A stretch of 7,720 nucleotides of DNA from an uncultured Clostridia bacterium (GTDB taxonomy: Bacteria > Bacillota > Clostridia > Lachnospirales > Anaerotignaceae): NCBI GenBank assembly GCA_910583755.1, contig CAJTZO010000056.1:2042-9761 (forward strand), written 5' to 3'. Position numbers and translations under genes: made by a program. Every line of letters starts with the position of its first letter. Positions within the stretch are counted from its first letter, which is position 1. Below the pieces are notes generated by a model. The model did no database searches and was not told the origin of the DNA. It was given only the letters and a program-made list of their open reading frames with translations. Positions 4,380-7,720 of the stretch are shown piece by piece.

Positions 4380-7300
4380 ATGGATGAATCAAAAAACATA
4401 CAGCATCCATCAGGGCAACAGCGTCCCACACAACAGCGCCGTCCGCAACAAGAATATTATCAAAGGCAAATGAATATGTCACAAAGACAAAACCCAAATG
4501 GATACCGGGCGCCATCGGGACAGATGCAAAATGATTATATGTCATCAACAAGACGAATACCACCCAACGGGTACCAACAGATACCGTCGGGACAAAGACA
4601 ACAGGCAAGACAGCCAGTGAGAGGACAGCCACCAACAAGAAGACCTGCAAGTGGTTCACAAATGCAGCAGCGTCCGCAGCAAAGCAAAAAACGAAAAAAG
4701 AAAAAGAAAAAAAATATCTTTTTTAGCATTTTTAAATTTATATTTATTATAGGGATTGTTCTTTGTTTTGCAGTTGGTGGGGCAGCACTTGGTATGGTTA
4801 TGGGTATTATAGAGGGAACAGACTCTATTAACGTTGCTGATGTTGTGCCAGAATCATATACTTCCTTTATCTATGATAGTGCAGGAAACGAGATTGATAG
4901 CTTGCATGGAGAGGAAAATAGGGAGTATGCAAAATTGGAAACCATACCAGTTCATTTACGCCGTGCGGTCATTGCCATTGAGGACGAAAGATTTTATCAG
5001 CATAATGGTATTGATATGAAAGGTATGATGAGAGCCTTAGTTACCAATATCAAAAATAAAGAGTTTTCACAAGGTGCAAGTACATTAACACAACAGCTTA
5101 TTAAAAATGAAGTATTGACAAATGAAAAAAAGATACAAAGAAAGATAAAAGAACAATACCTTGCTGTTATCTTTGAAAAAGATTTAGAAAAACAGCTTGG
5201 CTCGAAAGAAAAAGCAAAAGATTATATCTTAGAACTTTATCTAAATACAATTGCATTAAACCATGGTTTAAATGGAGTCCAATCTGCTTCTAAGTTTTAT
5301 TTTGGAAAAGAAGTCAGTGATTTAACATTAGCAGAGTCAGCTTGTATTGCAGGAATTACAAAAAATCCTTCTCGTTATTCTCCAATCAGCAATGCAGAGG
5401 AAAATAAAAAGCGTCAGATGACAGTATTAGATAAAATGTTAGAACTAGGTTATATTTCCCAAGGAGAATACGCACAGGCAAAAGAAGAAGATATTTATTC
5501 TAAATTGGTCGGCAGTGCTACGGAAGAAGTTAGTGGCGAAGCAAAGCATAATTATTTTGTAGATGAGTTGATTGTACAAATAGCAGATGATTTACAAACA
5601 GAAAAAGGAATGACCAAAGCACAAGCATATGACAAAATCTACAGTGGTGGTTTAAAAATCAATGCAACGGTTGATATGAATATGCAGGGGATTATGGAAG
5701 AAGTTTATGCAGATGATTCCTTCTTTCCAACTTCTAACAATACCTTAGAAGCAACTTATACCGTTTCTGTCATGGACAAAGAAACAGAAAAACAAAGTCA
5801 TTATTATGAAACAAGGACAGTTAATTCACAAGAAGAAGCGGAAGCCTTTGCAGAAGAAATTAAGGCAAAATATGCAGATTCTGAGCATCAAATGGTAGCA
5901 GATAAGTTATCTGTCACAACTTCATTACAATCTGCAATGGTCATTATGGATTATCATAATGGAGAAGTGAAAGCACTGATTGGCGGACGTGGTAAAAAAC
6001 AAGGAGATACGGTATTTAATAGAGCAACACAGGCATTACGTCAACCGGGTTCCTGCTTTAAAATTTTAGCAGCATATGCACCTGCCATTGATATGGGCTT
6101 ATTAATGCCCGGCTCCATTATTGTGGATGCTCCTTTAAAAGTAGGAGAAAAAGAGTTCCAAAACTGGGATAAAAAATATAGAGGTGCTACAACAGTTAGA
6201 GAAGGTGTTACCCGCTCTATGAATATCTTGGCTGTAAAAGCACTTATGATGGTGGGATATGAAAAATCTTACGAATATTTACAAAATTTTGGGTTTACCT
6301 CTTTAGTAGATGATGAAGAAAGAAATGGGCAAATTTTTAGTGATAAAGGTGCAGCATTATCTTTAGGTGGTATTACAGATGGTATTTCTATTTTGGAATT
6401 GACAAGCGCCTATTCTACTATTGCAAATGGTGGTTTACATTATAAACCCAGATTTTATACTACAGTATATGACCATGATGGGAATGTATTTTTGGAAAAC
6501 AAAGATGAGCCAACTAGAGTCATTAAAGAAACAACTGCTTATTTATTAACTGATATGATGGTAGATGTTGTCAAAGGACGTAGTTATTATCATACAGGTG
6601 GCGCTGCTAACTTCAATAACATGAGTATTGCAGGTAAAACAGGTACCACTACAGATGACAAGGATTTAATGTTTGCTGGATTTACTCCATATTATTGTGG
6701 TGCGATATGGCTAGGCTATGATACACCAAAAACCATGAAAAATAGTGGTACAGTACACTTAAATGTATGGAAAGAAATTATGTCCAGAGTGCATGAAGGA
6801 AAAGAAGATATAGGTTTTGCAAGACCAGAGGGAATTGTATCAAGGACATTCTGTTCTGCTTCTGGTATGCAACCAAAATCATTATGTAGCAGAGATTATT
6901 ATGGAAGCAATACTGCAAAATCTGATTTATGTGCTTCTGATTTTGGTTCTTCTTCTGAAACTTGTACCTTCCACAAGAGCTATTCTGTAGATTTGACAAC
7001 TGGAAAATTAGCAAGTAAATATTGTGCAGCAACTAGCGTTGTGTTAGCAGTAAATCCTGAAACAGGCGAAATTGTAAACAAAGCAGCCGGTGAAGGAAAA
7101 GTGGATATTGATATTCATAGTACCTGCACAGCACATAGTGCAAGTCATCCGGGATATGTGGTACAAAAACCAAAACCAAAGCAACCTGTGGATTCTGAAG
7201 TACCAATTGGTGCAGATTATCCATCAGAAAGTACAAACGAAACAACAACACCAGAAGCACCAGCTGAAACAACACCACCACAGGAACCAGTGGCAGAACC

Positions 7301-7382
7301 AGAGCCACCAACAGCACCTGTGACGGAACCGGAACCACCACCATCCGTTCCGGATGTTACAGAGCCAATTGGTGCAGAGTAA
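4380..7382 (+). CDS. Class A penicillin-binding protein 1A (GT51 + transpeptidase)
   Basis: 1000 residues. AGGGAGG lies 10 nt before the ATG at 4380. It polymerises lipid II into glycan strands and cross-links peptide stems at the outer membrane face. Residues 1-111 are a cytoplasmic Gln/Pro/Arg-rich head ending in a Lys-rich run (103-111). The transmembrane segment is about 113-145. The GT51 domain has EDERFYQHNG (catalytic Glu201), QGASTLTQQL (231-240), RKIKEQ, ILELYLN and GITKNPSRYSP. The transpeptidase domain has the SxxK motif as S558-C-F-K561, SMN at 613-615 and KTG at 753-755, so both activities look intact. After the transpeptidase a segment with six Cys (825, 836, 851, 862, 882, 916) precedes a Pro/Glu/Thr-rich tail to the C-terminus. 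It resembles the PonA/PBP1A family of Clostridia and is longer than many members because of both low-complexity ends. It is monocistronic, divergent from yunB, with its own terminator. Confidence 0.97.
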   Translation: MDESKNIQHPSGQQRPTQQRRPQQEYYQRQMNMSQRQNPNGYRAPSGQMQNDYMSSTRRIPPNGYQQIPSGQRQQARQPVRGQPPTRRPASGSQMQQRPQQSKKRKKKKKKNIFFSIFKFIFIIGIVLCFAVGGAALGMVMGIIEGTDSINVADVVPESYTSFIYDSAGNEIDSLHGEENREYAKLETIPVHLRRAVIAIEDERFYQHNGIDMKGMMRALVTNIKNKEFSQGASTLTQQLIKNEVLTNEKKIQRKIKEQYLAVIFEKDLEKQLGSKEKAKDYILELYLNTIALNHGLNGVQSASKFYFGKEVSDLTLAESACIAGITKNPSRYSPISNAEENKKRQMTVLDKMLELGYISQGEYAQAKEEDIYSKLVGSATEEVSGEAKHNYFVDELIVQIADDLQTEKGMTKAQAYDKIYSGGLKINATVDMNMQGIMEEVYADDSFFPTSNNTLEATYTVSVMDKETEKQSHYYETRTVNSQEEAEAFAEEIKAKYADSEHQMVADKLSVTTSLQSAMVIMDYHNGEVKALIGGRGKKQGDTVFNRATQALRQPGSCFKILAAYAPAIDMGLLMPGSIIVDAPLKVGEKEFQNWDKKYRGATTVREGVTRSMNILAVKALMMVGYEKSYEYLQNFGFTSLVDDEERNGQIFSDKGAALSLGGITDGISILELTSAYSTIANGGLHYKPRFYTTVYDHDGNVFLENKDEPTRVIKETTAYLLTDMMVDVVKGRSYYHTGGAANFNNMSIAGKTGTTTDDKDLMFAGFTPYYCGAIWLGYDTPKTMKNSGTVHLNVWKEIMSRVHEGKEDIGFARPEGIVSRTFCSASGMQPKSLCSRDYYGSNTAKSDLCASDFGSSSETCTFHKSYSVDLTTGKLASKYCAATSVVLAVNPETGEIVNKAAGEGKVDIDIHSTCTAHSASHPGYVVQKPKPKQPVDSEVPIGADYPSESTNETTTPEAPAETTPPQEPVAEPEPPTAPVTEPEPPPSVPDVTEPIGAE

Positions 7383-7384
7383 TC

Positions 7385-7423
7385 AAAAAGCCTTAAATAC
7401 TTTTGGTATTTAGGGCTTTTTTT
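7385..7423. terminator. Bidirectional terminator after the PBP gene
   Basis: AAAAAGCCTTAAATAC (7385-7400) pairs with GTATTTAGGGCTTTTT (7406-7421), a 16-bp stem with one T/G wobble and a 5-base loop. T-runs follow it in both directions. It begins 3 bases past the PBP stop and overlaps the stop of the minus-strand frame that ends at 7422. Confidence 0.93.
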
Positions 7424-7685
7424 ATTGTGATATTTTTATAATTTTTTTAAATATCCATTCTGGATGATAAGGAAGTTCACTAAGATAAAGAATTTCTTGT
7501 GCAGAGTAATAGAAATCTGCATCATCAAACCATAAATAATCTTCTTGGTTATTTTTAAAATATTTTGATAAAAAGCGAAAAACAAATTGATATTCCTGAT
7601 TGTGCTGTTGTAAATCAAGTGCCCAAAAATAATCTTTTTTATGGATAAGCCAAGTGAAACTATCATAGGCGGTATACTTAAACAA
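7422..7685 (-). CDS. Aromatic-rich small hypothetical protein, start uncertain (possibly 5'-truncated)
   Basis: An open frame of 87 codons ending at a TAA inside the shared terminator. The protein is unusual: about 28% aromatic residues (24 of 87 are Phe, Tyr or Trp), with segments such as YLWFDDADFYYSAQEILYL, and no hydrophobic transmembrane run. The only start at its upstream end is a TTG (7683-7685) without a visible Shine-Dalgarno, and an in-frame TAA lies two codons further up. An ATG at 7705-7707 is in another frame and would join this one if a single T were removed from the GTTTAAG run near 7680. So this may be a small gene with a weak start, or a gene broken by a frameshift whose 5' part continues outside the window. 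The family is not recognised. The position of the stop at a good terminator supports a real or recently real gene. Confidence 0.45.
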   Translation of the reverse strand: MFKYTAYDSFTWLIHKKDYFWALDLQQHNQEYQFVFRFLSKYFKNNQEDYLWFDDADFYYSAQEILYLSELPYHPEWIFKKIIKISQ

Positions 7686-7720
7686 ATTTTACAGAAAATA
7701 ACAACATAAAAAAAGGGATA

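Noticed and set aside
7033..7344. Open frames on both strands inside the PBP tail
   Set aside because: They are shadows of the repetitive Pro/Glu/Thr codons, with no ribosome sites and low-complexity translations.

Overview
This is an AT-rich stretch from what looks like an endospore-forming, low-GC Firmicute, most likely a Clostridia/Lachnospirales-type anaerobe. The evidence is a recognisable yunB sporulation gene, strong AGGAGG-type ribosome sites, poly-T intrinsic terminators, and a large class A penicillin-binding protein with a Cys-rich C-terminal region. No taxonomic marker gene is present, so this assignment is an inference.

Layout, left to right. Bases 1-391 are the 3' end of a plus-strand gene for a Thr/Ala-rich repetitive protein, probably secreted or surface-exposed. 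Its repeat period is 327 bp, and a 55-bp stretch is repeated without a mismatch. A 363-bp gap follows. It holds a strong hairpin whose loop carries a CACCTCCTTA motif, a plus-strand terminator, and a minus-strand terminator. Next is a minus-strand gene (755-1813) for the most striking protein here: an eCIS-core (DUF4157) HExxH domain fused to an AHH-type HNH nuclease domain, the architecture of a polymorphic-toxin or contractile-injection-system effector. Divergent from it, across about 300 bp with tandem operator-like repeats, is a plus-strand YheO/DauR-type PAS-HTH regulator (2125-2784).

The regulator converges, through a shared hairpin terminator, on a minus-strand gene for an unrecognised acidic 179-residue protein (2829-3368). 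Upstream of that on the same strand is yunB (3494-4120). Its short leader contains a complete terminator-like hairpin, and a sporulation-sigma-like promoter can be read just above it. Divergent from yunB is the 1000-codon bifunctional class A PBP (4380-7382), with an extended -10 promoter. It has a GT51 glycosyltransferase, a transpeptidase, a basic Gln/Pro-rich cytoplasmic head and a Pro/Glu/Thr-rich tail. It ends at a bidirectional terminator shared with a small aromatic-rich minus-strand frame (7422-7685) that lacks a convincing start.

Functionally the right half is cell-wall and sporulation housekeeping. The left half (repeat protein, nuclease effector, regulator, acidic orphan) is accessory in character. 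The main candidate for something new is the effector with its unassigned C-terminal extension, no obvious immunity gene beside it, and a divergent regulator with a repeat-containing control region. No delivery apparatus is visible in the window, so the secretion route is inferred only from domain architecture. I saw no tRNA, rRNA, CRISPR array or insertion sequence.
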